Shown here piece by piece: positions 1 through 10,388 of a DNA stretch of 64,000 bases. This DNA is from Synchiropus splendidus. Lineage: Eukaryota > Chordata > Actinopteri > Syngnathiformes > Callionymidae. The notes below the pieces were generated by a model. The model searched no databases and was not told the origin of the DNA. It saw only the letters and a program-made list of their open reading frames with translations. The stretch lies in NCBI RefSeq assembly GCF_027744825.2, contig NC_071334.1, forward strand, positions 69,959,937 through 70,023,936, written 5' to 3'. The translations under genes were made by a program, and so were the position numbers. The first letter of the stretch is position 1. Every line of letters begins with the position of its first letter.

Positions 1-163
1 CAGAAGAGTTTTTCACGGAGCGAGTCTCCTTAAACAACCAAATACTGAGGAGTGACGCAGGGCAATGGCCATTTCTATATCATGGAAAATTAAAAGGTAG
101 GCTGTATTGTTGTCTTGTCTTGTACAATATATGATAGAATAATAACAATTATTATAATAATTC

Positions 164-380
164 GAGGTGGCGGTCTGCAACCGATAACCTTCTCAACAGA
201 ACGCACAATGCGTTGCAGTCTGTCCTTGTTCCTGTAGGTGATGCTGCTGTACCACATGGTGATAGAGGAGGTGAGGATGGACTGGATGATGGCTGTGTAG
301 ACCTCCACCAGCATCTTCGTCGGCAGTTGGAGTTTCCTCAGCTGCCGCAAGAAGAACATTCTCTGCTGATGAGGGACCTG
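164..380 (-). pseudogene. L2-like LINE reverse-transcriptase C-terminal fragment
   Basis: Read on the minus strand, this stretch encodes a 5'- and 3'-truncated piece of a LINE ORF2 C-terminal region. Visible hallmarks are FFLRQLRKLQLP, then VYTAIIQSILTSSITMWY, then RLQRIVRSVEKVIGC. These correspond to the conserved block after the reverse-transcriptase domain in fish L2/CR1-group elements (FLRQL, ESILT, WYG, LQR.V..AE). The frame is lost in an AT-rich stretch after the cysteine-proline part. The same block (RLQRIVRSAEKV) recurs on the plus strand at 57.85 kb, so both are copies of one family. It is a dead fragment, not a host gene. The clade (L2 versus Rex1/CR1) is uncertain. Confidence 0.8.
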
Positions 381-3300
381 ATGGACAGGCCTGATGTGGG
401 GTTTGTGATTAACACATCCAAGCGCTCTCTTCTACATTGAAAGAGCGATGAGGCCTGCTACAAAAATAGCCGATCTGCCACGCTAACAACTTCAAGGCAT
501 TTACAGCAGCTTAGACAAACGTGTTTAATAATGAGAAGAATCTGTTGCATTTCTAAGTTTAGTTTTACAGTGAAAGGGCGTAACGTCACCACTGTCACTG
601 TTCATGTGTTTAGCGTCTCTTCCTGCCTCATTTCATGTCTGTCCTCATGCTTGTTGTGGACCCCACAAAGTTCAGTTCCATTCACCCAATATATGTTTAC
701 TGGTCTCCTATTCAGTCTGGTAGATCAAGATCTTGATGATGTCAGCTCACAACTTTGGTGTTATTTCCCGCTTAAAATAGTTGTGTGAGGAGAGACACAA
801 CTGCAGTTCTCTCGGGAAACAAATCTCATTTTGTCAGGCTGCATCAGGTACATCACTTCAAATACAAGACAACTCTGCATTTCCAGGGAGAGAAGAACAT
901 TTGAGCTGGTTTGTACACCACCAATCCGGTCTTTCCGAACCAGAACATCATTCCACGTTAGAAAGAGTGAAGTCAAATTGCATGCAATAGATGAAGATGG
1001 CCGCTTAACACGGGCCTTTTCTTTGCCATCTCTGCTTTTGCCCGTGTGCTGGAAAGCTCTGAATGCCCTTGTATTGAAGAGATAACCTTGTTTTAAGAAG
1101 AGTGTCAGCTGCAGCCCCCAGAGAACCAGCGACACACTTCTGCAGCAGGACCTGCAGGGGTCTCTGATTTATTAGCAGCTTAATTGGGTCACCTGAGGCC
1201 GCCATTCATTTGACAGGCAGCAGAATGAAACTCGTGTCTTTCACCAGGGTCCCTGCCCTCTTCGGCCCTCCATCTTCCTTTCAGAGGGATCACACGTTGG
1301 CTTTCTTTGCAGTGACCTCTTCTGGGGCAGGTTACAATTGATGGAAGTCTCCCGCACGCGTCTGTAAATTGTACTGACTCAGAAGAAGCCAGAAGAAGTC
1401 TCCACATTCTCAGTGACGCTCACCACAGAGGGGTGGAGGCTGGAGACTCCAGGGCTGCATCAGGTGAGCGCACGCTGTGAATGTGAGCACGACACGAGAG
1501 AAGGGACGAGAGTGAGAGCAGAGCCGAATCCTTCAACCAATGCCATCAAAGTCGGCCGCTGCGCTCCAGAGCGGTGAAGAGAGGAGAGATCAGGTGACTT
1601 GTTTACATCATGAAACAAGTCAGTGATGCTGCAACACCTCGAAGGAAAACCGTGGCCAAAACTGACTGCTTCAAGGTGGCTGCACTTATGACCATGAAGT
1701 CCACGGCGCAAAGGTGGAGGGAGCGTGTTTACGATGAAGGAGACTTCTGCTCCTCTGTGTCAGAGGTTAGAGACACAATTACTAAAAAATGATTGGTACT
1801 CGACACCATTCGTACACTGCTCGGTTTTTAATCATTTCTGTAGCATTTGCTTCCAACAAAGTGACATAGTTATTGTCAACTTTTGAAACTTCTCCAAGGC
1901 TTAAAGTCTTGCCATGGGGCCCTCCAGGAGACATGAGGAAAAAAAGATGAGCTGAAGATCCGGGGATCCCGTGGAGAGGATCTAATTATAGTGCACCGAA
2001 TGCAGCGCGCCACGACAAATAGCAGTATGTGTTGCAAGTAGAGTTAACAGTATTCACAAGGAGACACTGCCGACTTCAGTTGAACAATGTTCCGCTGACA
2101 TTGATATAACTTTATTATTAAATTGAGCATCATTTAAGAATCTTGACACGCCGGGAAACAAATGCATGAAACGTAGGATGGTAGGGGAAGGTACCACCTT
2201 CCTCGCCTCAGATTGGCTATAATGGGTCTCCACCTCCTGAACCAAACTCAACCATCTCAAACTAGGTTCTTTGGCTGATGAAGGGTCAACGCTGCTCTCA
2301 AATAGTAGAGCACAAGCCCCGATGGGACCTCAGGGGGCGCATCTGAACCTGAACATGCCCTCATGATATGATAGTATTCCAGATGCACTTGATAAAAAAA
2401 AAAACATTTGCCTCTGCTTGGCTACATAGCTCAGGTGTTATACAATACGTGTGAGATGACAACTCTGCTATTTCCCTCTGCGGTTCAGCCTGCTCTGAAC
2501 TTGAGATCACGTTTTCATGGCCAAATGAAATAGCCAATCAAAAGAGAGCCATTTTAGTCAATGAGAGAGGGAAAATGGATTGTTGGATTTTAGAGGCAGT
2601 GCCCTGTAAACAAGCCCGACTGTATATCAGGGGGTCACGAGAATAGGTTCCTGACCCCTGGCCTAACCTGTTGCATGTCCTCCCATGCTCCTGAATACAC
2701 CCTTCCCTCCTCCTTTGCCAACCAAGTGCCTCATACATCTCACTCTAGGATGCTGCTTTAGCCTCAGTAGACGGCTTCTTTGCCCTCCATCTACACCCGT
2801 CTGCTCCCCTCATCTCTCTGTTGCAGTTTCCCTTTCCACTTCTGCTGTACTCTCCCACTTCTGGACCATCTGTGGCCCATGTGAACCTCTCCCTGAACTC
2901 AGAGCAACATTCTTCCTGCCTCAGCTGCTTTTATTCTCTGCCTTACTTTTCCATTCCAGTTCCCTTAAACCCTCTCACAGACAAAAGTCACGGATCAATA
3001 TGAATGTCTCTTGTTTAAACTCTGAACATATCCATCGGTGACGCCTGACACTTTCTGTCTGACTCGTCTCCTGGATCCCCTGTCGCCTCTCAGCGATTCC
3101 CCATTTGTCACATTAACGACAAGACTCCCTCTCGTTTAATCTAATCAGAAGGAATCGGCTGATTGATACGCTGCTGTCACAGCGCCGACTTGTGTTAGGA
3201 CTCCGACAAGAGCTAATTCAACCCGGCAGCCGCTGCGTTTCTCAATCAGCAGAGGTTAAACTTGTGTTTCAGCGTGGGAGAGGGGGGCTCTTTGGTGGAC

Positions 3301-3711
3301 TTTGGCAGTGGTTTGACTTTGTGGCGTCCTCTTCGACATCTGAAGATGTCAGGGACAAATGACAGACACTTATCAGCTCCCTTCGGCTGCCTTATCTGCT
3401 GCTCCCCTTCACGTCGATGAGAAATCGATGAGGCGCTTCAGAGGAGCATCGATGTAACAAATGACCAATTCACGCCTGAAAGCTTCTGGAGGGAAGATTC
3501 AACTGCCTGCCTCCTCACCCACTTCATAAATGTGGAATACACTGTACATCATGTGAAAAAGGACACGATTTGTGAGAGGAATGAGTCCAGCAAACACTAT
3601 ATTTTACACGATATACTTTATGCTCACGGTTATGAATGGATCTGGACCTGTCATTTTCTCCGTATTTCAGAATGTTTCTACAAAGCTTACGGATACGGAA
3701 ACAAAAGGCAT
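381..3711. other. Unassigned sequence, no supported gene
   Basis: No repeat family or coding region is recognisable. Open frames are short (under 125 codons), overlap on both strands and show no family resemblance. Single-copy host noncoding sequence or very old repeats are the likely content. Confidence 0.5.
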
Positions 3712-4020
3712 AAGACCAGAAGACATAGCAACGGCGGAAATTCTCCGTTGTCCAGTAGCAATATGTTTAACCATGTTGGTTTAGGAGTTTGTTGTTGTCA
3801 TAAACCTTTGACTGTGGGCTGCTCCCCCTGGTGGATATATTGGTCAACAGCAATACCAACGTACAGAACGCGTGGAAGCATGTGATGGCAACATAGTTTG
3901 AAATGGATGAGTACGTTTTCGTACATAAATGTACAAAATGCCTCGTCCAGCGTGAAGTCCCCCTCATCACAGACCCTTCTCTCAGTTTTTGGAATACAAT
4001 GTTCCGAAGCTAGCTGGACT
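3712..4020 (+). repeat. Interspersed repeat family B, body copy B1
   Basis: This segment aligns by eye with 54000-54300: a gga(a)attctcc start, then gtccagtagcaatat, catgttggttt, ttgtcataaac, then ctgctccccctggtgg and gatatatt. On the minus strand both copies share the peptide TNISTRGSSP followed by VYDN.KL.NQHG, probably an inherited frame rather than a working gene. The part at 3821-3834, read on the minus strand, is CCACCAGGGGGAGC, which matches 13 of 14 positions of the CTCF core. I do not recognise the family. Confidence 0.6.
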
Positions 4021-4425
4021 CCTTCTTGCAGTTCATAACCACACCAACGCCCAAAGAATTGATCGCATTCAGTACATTTCAAGACTATTCAAGGTTGCTT
4101 TAACTTTAGCAAAAACAAAAATGAATGATCTCAGTCATGTCTTTTGTCTTGTTTGGTGGTCTCTCATAGCTTTAAAAAATGACTAAAGATTTTACAAATC
4201 GTTCTCTATGAGTGCATACTATTCTGATTTCACCTGATCTTGTTTTAGCACTCCATGAACAACTGCTGTGATTTGTGAGCTAGCATGAGCTCTGTCAGTC
4301 GAGCATTGGGAACGTACATTTACAAACTTTGAAATGAATCAAGATCGCACACCAAGGTCGGACCATTTCCCTAACTGCCTTTGTACCTTGGTTCTCTCTT
4401 GCTGTGTGTAAAGATTGTAAGGAAG

Positions 4426-4430
4426 ACTTG
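4426..4430. repeat. 5-bp target-site duplication, left copy
   Basis: ACTTG immediately before the 5' LTR. It is matched by ACTTG directly after the 3' LTR at 7836-7840, the 5-bp duplication expected of a Ty3/gypsy-type integrase. Confidence 0.9.
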
Positions 4431-5224
4431 TGTCATGGCTCCGGTTCCAGGCTCCGAGTCCTGGTTTTGCTTCTCTCCTTCTGCTCCTTTGGCACACGGC
4501 TGGAGCCCATTACACCCTGATTACTGTCTTCAAAAACACCTGGGCTCCAGCAACGTGTGCCAGATCGTTGTGTCTTTGTTTCCTGCCACTCCTCCCAGTC
4601 CCTGTGTGTTTCCACGTTCCCTATGGTGATTCCTGTGATTTTGGACTGCTCTCGATCCCCTGTGGTAACTCCCGGCTCTCGTGTCTCTCCCTGTGTTCGG
4701 CTTCTGCGGTTCTCGTGTCTCTCCCTGTGTTCGGCTTCTGCGGTTCTTGTGTCTCTCTCCCTGTGTTCGGCTTCTGCGGTTCTTGTGTCTCTCTCCCTGT
4801 GTTCGGCTTATACTTCTGTGCTCTTGCTAGTTCTTTTGTTACATTGTTTAACCCTGCTGTCCTGAGTTAGTGTTTTTGGTTTCTTGCTGTTTGCCGCGTG
4901 TTTCTTGGTTTTCTTTTGTAGTTTATTCTCGGTTTTCATTTGTGATTTAAGTTCATTTAACTCCCGGTTCGGTGACGCTTTCTGTTTTGACTTTTTACTA
5001 ATTTTTGTGCACTTCTGTTAGTTTCATTACTGCTTTTACACTTTGCGTTTGCTCTGTTTCTTCCCGGTTCGGTGACGCTTTCTGTTCTATTTTAGTTTGT
5101 TTAATTATTAAATATTATTTATAATTCCCTCCTGCCTCCTGTGCCTACAACCATTTGCACTTGGGTCCTACACCACGTCTCCTATACGTGGCTTTAGCTC
5201 CCTCGTCCCTTCGTTCCCGTGATA
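4431..5224 (+). repeat. 5' LTR (794 bp)
   Basis: Identical by eye to 7042-7835 except the penultimate base (T at 5223, C at 7834), so this copy ends TGATA rather than TGACA. It contains a short minisatellite at 4677-4810. A 24-bp cccggttcggtgacgctttc repeat occurs twice (around 4962 and 5063). An AT-rich ttaattattaaatatt tract near the end may serve polyadenylation. The position equivalent to the TATA box of the related solo LTR at 36045 reads cttcaaaaa, so no clear TATA box is visible. Confidence 0.93.
4677..4810 (+). repeat. LTR-internal minisatellite, about 4 units of 33-35 bp
   Basis: A ctctccctgtgttcggcttc unit with a tgcggttc(c/t)tgtgt remainder is repeated about four times, with c/t variation between units. 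The same array with the same variants is present in the 3' LTR, so it predates the insertion. Confidence 0.85.
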
Positions 5225-5244
5225 GAAACGATCTGGCCAGTAAC

Positions 5245-7008
5245 ATGGACCCAGCAGTGGTGAAAGGCTGGCAGGAGGAACTAGACGCTCAGGCCACCAG
5301 TATAGGTAATATGGAGAGGATGACTCTGTCCATTTTTGAGGTGTTGGACTGGATATCTCAATCAGTCACGCGGCTTTCCTCCCGCTCTGCTATGTCCGGT
5401 GTTCCACTTGCTTCTTCTGCTCTTCCGTCGGAGCCAATTCTGTCGGTTCCCGCCCGTGATATTTTTTTTCGTGACTCTTGTGTTTCCCCGTCTTCGCCTC
5501 CCGTGGACACCGGCGCAGCTGTCAAGCCGCCGCCTCTCGTGGTCTCCGGCGCAGCTCTCAAGCCGGCGTCTCCCGTGGTCTCCGGCGCTGCTCTCAAGCC
5601 GGCGCCTCCCGTGGTCTCCGGCGCTGCTCTCAAGCCGGCGCCTCCCATGGTCTCCGGCGCGGCTATCCAGCCGGCGCCTCCCCTGGTCTCAGGCGCGGCT
5701 CTCCAGCCGGCGCCTCCCCTGGTCTCCGGCGCGGCTCTCCAGCCGGCGCCTTCCCTGGTCCCCTACGCGGCTCCCAGGCCGTCTCCTCCCGAGGGCCCCT
5801 ACGCGGCTCCCAGGCCGTCTCCTCCCGAGGGCCCCTACGCGGCTCCCAGGCCGTCTCCTCCCGAGGGCCCCTACGCGGCTCCCAGGCCGTCTCCTCCCGA
5901 GGGCCCCTACGCGGCTCCCAAGCCGTCTCCTCCCGAGGGCCCCTACGCGGCTCCCAAGCCGCTGTCTCCTCCCGACGACTCCTGTGCGGCTCCCAGGCCG
6001 CCGTCTCCCGAACCTTCCTGCGCGGCTCCCAAGCCGCCGACTCCTCCCGAGGGGCCCTGCGCGGCTCCCAAGCCGCCGTCTCCTCCCGAGGGCCCCTACG
6101 CGGCTCCCAAGCTGCCGTCTCCTCCTGACGATTCCAGCGGGGCTCCCAAGCCGCCGCCGCCCGACAACTCCAGCGGGGCTCCCAAGCCGCCGCCGCCCAA
6201 AGACTCCTGCACGACTCTCAAGCGGCCGCCTCCCGAGGACTTCTGCGCCGCTCTGAAGCCGCCGCCTCGCAAACGTTCCTGCACAGCTCTCAAGCTGCCG
6301 CGGCCTCCCGACGTCTCCAGCGTGGCTTCCAAGCCGCCGACGCGGCCTCCCGACGTCTCCAGCGTGGCTTCCAAGCCGCCGCCGCGGCCTCCCGACGTCT
6401 CCAGCGTGGCTCCCAAGCAGCCGCCGCGGCCTCCCGACGTCTCCAGCGTGGCTCCCAAGCAGCCGCCGCGGCCTCCCGACGTCTCCAGCGTGGCTCCCAA
6501 GCAGCCGCCGCGGCCTCCCGACGTCTCCAGCGTGGCTCCCAAGCAGTCGATGCGGCCTCCCGACGTCTCCAGCGTGGCTCCCAAGCAGTCGATGCGGCCT
6601 CCCGACGTCTCCAGCGTGGCTCCCAAGCAGCCGACGCGGCCTCCCGACGTCTCCAGCATGGCTCCCAAGCCGCCGCCGCGGCCTCCCGACGTCTCCAGCG
6701 TGACCTCCAAGCCGCCGTCGCCGCGGCCTCCCGACGTCTCCAGCGTGACCTCCAAGCCGCCGTCGCCGCGGCCTCCCGACGTCTCCAGCGTGACCTCCAA
6801 GCCGCCATCGCCGCGGCCTCCCGACGTCTCCAGCGTGACCCCCAAGCCGCCGCCGCGACCTCCCGAAGACCCCAGCTGTGACTTCCCACCCGCCACCTCC
6901 CCAGGACTCCAGCTTGTCTTCCGGGCCGCTGCAGCCCGGCTCTTCCAGTCGCTCCAATGGGCCTCCTCCTCCCCTCGTCTACGACGACCGTCCATCCAGG
7001 ACTGGTAG
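5245..7008 (+). CDS. Proline-rich tandem-repeat protein of the LTR element, Gag-like N-terminus
   Basis: This is a 587-codon frame. I chose the ATG at 5245 because it lies just inside the LTR and starts MDPA, as fish gypsy Gag proteins commonly do; an upstream ATG in the same frame lies inside the LTR. Residues 1-75 look like a shortened Gag start: a helical, coil-like stretch to about 47, then EPILSVPARD. No capsid or zinc knuckle follows. Residues 90-173 are seven 12-residue units (GAALKPAPPVVS type). Residues 174-353 are about fifteen 12-13-residue units (YAAPRPSPPEGP grading to SGAPKPPPPDNS). Residues 354-540 are thirteen 14-15-residue units (PPDVSSVAPKQPPR type). The tail ends PSIQDW. 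The DNA is far more GC-rich than its surroundings. All units are multiples of 3 bp, so expansion kept the frame open. A structural role, or no role, is equally possible. Confidence 0.7.
   Translation: MDPAVVKGWQEELDAQATSIGNMERMTLSIFEVLDWISQSVTRLSSRSAMSGVPLASSALPSEPILSVPARDIFFRDSCVSPSSPPVDTGAAVKPPPLVVSGAALKPASPVVSGAALKPAPPVVSGAALKPAPPMVSGAAIQPAPPLVSGAALQPAPPLVSGAALQPAPSLVPYAAPRPSPPEGPYAAPRPSPPEGPYAAPRPSPPEGPYAAPRPSPPEGPYAAPKPSPPEGPYAAPKPLSPPDDSCAAPRPPSPEPSCAAPKPPTPPEGPCAAPKPPSPPEGPYAAPKLPSPPDDSSGAPKPPPPDNSSGAPKPPPPKDSCTTLKRPPPEDFCAALKPPPRKRSCTALKLPRPPDVSSVASKPPTRPPDVSSVASKPPPRPPDVSSVAPKQPPRPPDVSSVAPKQPPRPPDVSSVAPKQPPRPPDVSSVAPKQSMRPPDVSSVAPKQSMRPPDVSSVAPKQPTRPPDVSSMAPKPPPRPPDVSSVTSKPPSPRPPDVSSVTSKPPSPRPPDVSSVTSKPPSPRPPDVSSVTPKPPPRPPEDPSCDFPPATSPGLQLVFRAAAARLFQSLQWASSSPRLRRPSIQDW
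5512..6868 (+). repeat. Three adjoining coding minisatellites (36-, 36-39- and 42-45-bp units)
   Basis: Array 1 (5512-5763) has seven 36-bp units built on ctctcaagccggcgcctccc. Array 2 (about 5764-6300) has about fifteen 36-39-bp units built on tacgcggctcccaggccg. Array 3 (6304-6868) has thirteen 42-45-bp units built on cctcccgacgtctccagcgt. Runs of adjacent identical units suggest recent slippage or unequal exchange. Confidence 0.9.
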
Positions 7009-7027
7009 AACACCAAGAGGTGTTCTT

Positions 7028-7041
7028 TAAGGGGGGGGTAC
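7028..7041 (+). other. Polypurine tract of the LTR element
   Basis: The run aaggggggggta followed by ct abuts the TGTCATGG start of the 3' LTR. This is where a plus-strand primer for reverse transcription is expected. It supports the orientation and the 3' LTR boundary. Confidence 0.85.
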
Positions 7042-7835
7042 TGTCATGGCTCCGGTTCCAGGCTCCGAGTCCTGGTTTTGCTTCTCTCCTTCTGCTCCTT
7101 TGGCACACGGCTGGAGCCCATTACACCCTGATTACTGTCTTCAAAAACACCTGGGCTCCAGCAACGTGTGCCAGATCGTTGTGTCTTTGTTTCCTGCCAC
7201 TCCTCCCAGTCCCTGTGTGTTTCCACGTTCCCTATGGTGATTCCTGTGATTTTGGACTGCTCTCGATCCCCTGTGGTAACTCCCGGCTCTCGTGTCTCTC
7301 CCTGTGTTCGGCTTCTGCGGTTCTCGTGTCTCTCCCTGTGTTCGGCTTCTGCGGTTCTTGTGTCTCTCTCCCTGTGTTCGGCTTCTGCGGTTCTTGTGTC
7401 TCTCTCCCTGTGTTCGGCTTATACTTCTGTGCTCTTGCTAGTTCTTTTGTTACATTGTTTAACCCTGCTGTCCTGAGTTAGTGTTTTTGGTTTCTTGCTG
7501 TTTGCCGCGTGTTTCTTGGTTTTCTTTTGTAGTTTATTCTCGGTTTTCATTTGTGATTTAAGTTCATTTAACTCCCGGTTCGGTGACGCTTTCTGTTTTG
7601 ACTTTTTACTAATTTTTGTGCACTTCTGTTAGTTTCATTACTGCTTTTACACTTTGCGTTTGCTCTGTTTCTTCCCGGTTCGGTGACGCTTTCTGTTCTA
7701 TTTTAGTTTGTTTAATTATTAAATATTATTTATAATTCCCTCCTGCCTCCTGTGCCTACAACCATTTGCACTTGGGTCCTACACCACGTCTCCTATACGT
7801 GGCTTTAGCTCCCTCGTCCCTTCGTTCCCGTGACA
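7042..7835 (+). repeat. 3' LTR (794 bp)
   Basis: Begins TGTCA and ends TGACA (perfect short inverted termini). It is identical by eye to the 5' LTR apart from one base near the end, and carries the same internal minisatellite at about 7288-7421. Confidence 0.93.
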
Positions 7836-7840
7836 ACTTG
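7836..7840. repeat. 5-bp target-site duplication, right copy
   Basis: ACTTG directly after TGACA, matching 4426-4430. Confidence 0.9.
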
Positions 7841-8250
7841 TCTGTGACTTTTGTCAGACTCACAAAATCCAAATGGCCCTACTGTGTCTCACATTTGAAG
7901 GATAATCACTGATATTCCAGCTGAGATCTGGATCAATAGAGAAACTGAGCTGTCTCCTCCTGCTCCTTGATGTTCTTTTCAGAGGATTGTAAAGAGCTTT
8001 GACTGGTCTGCAGCAGCAGCTAAGCACCTGGGTGAGCAGAGTGAAGGAGATTGTAGCACAGGTTGCTCTGGCTACAGTCAGGTTGGGAGTCACAGCAAAA
8101 GGCTGATCTGTGGATTTATCATTCAGCAGGAGATTTTTCCACCTCGGTATTTTCATAGGAGTCAAATAGCTCTTCGATGGTCCTTTTAAGGACCAATCAC
8201 TGGTGACTGCAGCAACAGGTCAGAGCAGCACGATGAAGAAAGTTGCGTCT
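7841..8250. other. Unassigned sequence
   Basis: A 101-codon minus-strand frame (7860-8165, serine/threonine-rich) has no recognisable family. It could be an upstream part of the LINE remnant that follows, but I cannot show that. Confidence 0.4.
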
Positions 8251-8254
8251 GCAG

Positions 8255-8720
8255 CGGGTTCAGCAGGCTGCAGCCAGGTTTTTAACTGAATCACACCACC
8301 CCTGTTTAAGCTTCTCTCCACTGGCTGCTGCTCATTCATCCCTCCGTATCTTGCGGGGCTTTTAACCCCGATGTTCCTCCACGGTCCTTGAGGTCAGACG
8401 ACCATCTGCTGCTCGAGGAGCCAAAAACAAGGACGAAGATGAGAGGAGACAGGGCCTCCTCAGTCTGGGGCTCCCGGCTATAGAATGCCCTCCCTCCTCC
8501 TCCTCACCATCGCTGTCCATTTTTAAGACAAGCACACAGCTGATTTTAGGAGCAATTTCATCAGCGCAGTGTTTCGGTCTTAATGGTTCTGCTGCCTTTC
8601 ATGTCTTAACTCGATGTATTCATCATTTTCAATGTTTGTTTAATTACCATTTTACTGTTTGCAAAGCACGCAGTGACAATCTTGTGTAGTTTTTAAGTGC
8701 TTCGTAAAGAAATACGGTAT
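8255..8720 (+). mobile_element. Degraded LINE 3' end (fish L2/Rex1-like)
   Basis: The order of phrases follows the 3' coding end and tail of a common fish LINE: a caccccnnttta stretch leading to cttctctccactggctgct, then ccttgaggtcagacgac, then ggagacagggcctcctcagt, then ggaatgccctccc-like sequence, then ccatttttaagac, and finally ttttaagtgcttcgtaaaga in place of the usual tgctttataaata tail. Small deletions and stops are frequent, so it is inactive. The assignment rests on remembered family resemblance. Confidence 0.6.
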
Positions 8721-9740
8721 GGTTACCTTGACTGAGGAGCTCAGTCAGACGCCTCCAGCAAAAGATCATTTATTCACTTTTGTGATATCATAGAATGTTT
8801 GAGTCTAAGATCATTCATTAAATCCCAGCAGGAGTCAAGCATCTACTGTTTCACCGTTGCAGCGGGCAGCAGAGCCATAATCTCACGCTGCAGTGGAGAG
8901 GATCAGCACGCCACAAAGGCCGACTTCTACCTTGTATATCACGCCTCTTTGAAACAGTCCCAGTGATTTTTGAAGTAGCGTCTGCTTCATTTAAGGACTC
9001 CTTCTGGTCCCCATGTGTGGCGTTCATTTCAGGCTCCGTTTCACACACCACAGGTTCTGAGGCAGCGATTATTAAAGGCAAACATAGCGTAGTTATAATG
9101 CCATGTTATGAGATTAGAGCTCATTCTTTATTCATGCTACACGGTTTCCCCGTCCACATCTGATGAATCATTTAGCAATGTGATGCTCTGGTGCGTTTCC
9201 TACGGTCAGGAATTTCAGATTTGGCTCCGAGCTAATTACAGTTGTGATTTCTATAATTAATGGTTGCGCTTGTTCACCACCCTAAAGGTCAGCGCATCAG
9301 AGAAGGAGGCACAGGCTTACTTTTCCATCACACAACGTGGTCCCATTAAAAACCAGGGATCACGGAACAGATAGGTGGGGCCACCTCAAAGCCAGCGTGA
9401 GATGCTAAAAGAAGCATCGCTCAATTATGGGGCGCAGACCTGAATGCACATGTGAACCCTGGCTGAGGGAGAACACCACTGGCCCAAGCCTCTCATACCC
9501 AAAACATTATTTGAGTCTTCCCTAAGTCTTATTTAGTGACGTTACAAGCTCCAGCTCGAAAAATGTCATAGGCATTTAAAAACAGACACCAGATCTTAAC
9601 CTCATGCTCCACGTTGAAATTACGGAGGGCAGATGAGCCAGTCAAAGGTCGAGACAGGAGTCCAACACTGGCAGCCAACAATTCATCAAACACCGAAATG
9701 AGTTAAAAAAAAAGTCGGTTATGGTGTGTGAGGGTGTGAG
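8721..9740. other. Unassigned sequence
   Basis: Nothing recognisable; only short overlapping open frames. Confidence 0.4.
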
Positions 9741-9744
9741 CAAT

Positions 9745-10130
9745 GTTTTCAGATCTTTGCACATTTCTAGCCAAACCATTCTAACCTCCATGGCATAATA
9801 TATTGACGTTGGGAAAGTGGACTTTTGTGCCATATACTGTCGACGAAGGAAGCCTTCAGCGTTGCATGTTGATGCATTGGTGTTTCAATGCAGTGAAATC
9901 GTCATTCTTCCTGTGTGGCGTCTCAGCCAGGGGTGAGGAATCCGACTTCACTGAATAGCATTGGATCCGTCTTCACTGAATAGCATTGGATCCAGATGGT
10001 GGCTTCAGTTCAAAACCTAATGTGTCTACCTGCAACATGGAAAGCTGCCTTCGGCATCAGTATAGGACGCAGAAGTCCCCTGACCAAACATCAACATATG
10101 ATGCCGCGGGAGTGAGGATGGTTTGTTCAA
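9745..10130. repeat. Family B foldback copy (two inverted arms)
   Basis: The left arm (about 9755-9895) reads tattgacgttgggaaagtgg then gccttcagcgttgcatgttg. The right arm (about 10020-10125) is its inverted partner: tgcaacatggaaagctgcct then cagtataggacgcagaagtc then aacatcaacatatgatgcc. The spacer of about 125 bp includes a 25-bp tandem duplication. The same two arms in the same head-to-head order occur at 54300-54420 and 54745-54870. Confidence 0.6.
9941..9990 (+). repeat. 25-bp tandem duplication
   Basis: Two copies of tccgacttcactgaatagca plus ttgga stand head to tail; the second has one change (tccgtcttc). Confidence 0.9.
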
Positions 10131-10388
10131 AACCCCATAGCTCTGCACCCGATACACACCACCCCTATAAAACTGCCTTTTGTGACAATTGCACTGCTGC
10201 GAGTTTTCAACTCGCATTCTCACACTACATCGTAGTTGTCGCAGCTGATCAAGTCTATTATTATTCTATAAACTATCAAAGACTTTTGAGGAAACTATTT
10301 ATTTAATTTATTGTTTTGTTCTTTTTCAGACTTCCGAGTCTTCAAAATGCCTACACTTCATAGTCACCACGTTTATTTCAAACAACTA

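Larger units (their letters stand above)
4431..7835 (+). mobile_element. Complete non-autonomous LTR retrotransposon with proline-rich ORF
   Basis: Two 794-bp direct repeats (4431-5224 and 7042-7835) start TGTCA and end TGATA/TGACA. They flank a 1.8-kb interior and lie between 5-bp target duplications ACTTG. A polypurine run precedes the 3' LTR. The LTR style (TGTCATGG start, CACACGGCTGGAG, GTGCCAGATCGTT, CACTTGGGTCCTAC) and the interior start (gatctggcc ... ATGGACCC) resemble fish Ty3/gypsy elements of the sushi type. No capsid, protease, reverse transcriptase, RNase H or integrase is present, so the copy would need helper enzymes. One LTR difference in 794 bp indicates a very recent insertion. 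Confidence 0.93.

Noticed and set aside
2320..2345. CTCF-like site cctcagggggcgc
   Set aside because: The 5' half does not fit the core.
4430..4870. 146-codon frame, repeated as part of a longer frame at 6957-7481
   Set aside because: It lies within the LTRs, and the two versions are the two LTR copies; no protein features.
5512..6868. Regular tandem repeats resembling a CRISPR array
   Set aside because: Units are contiguous, without unique spacers, GC-rich and in frame; the context is a eukaryotic LTR element.
5358..7108. Arg/Gly-rich antisense and alternative-frame proteins (up to 422 codons) over the LTR element interior
   Set aside because: Mirror frames of the 36-45-bp coding arrays; no starts or features of their own.
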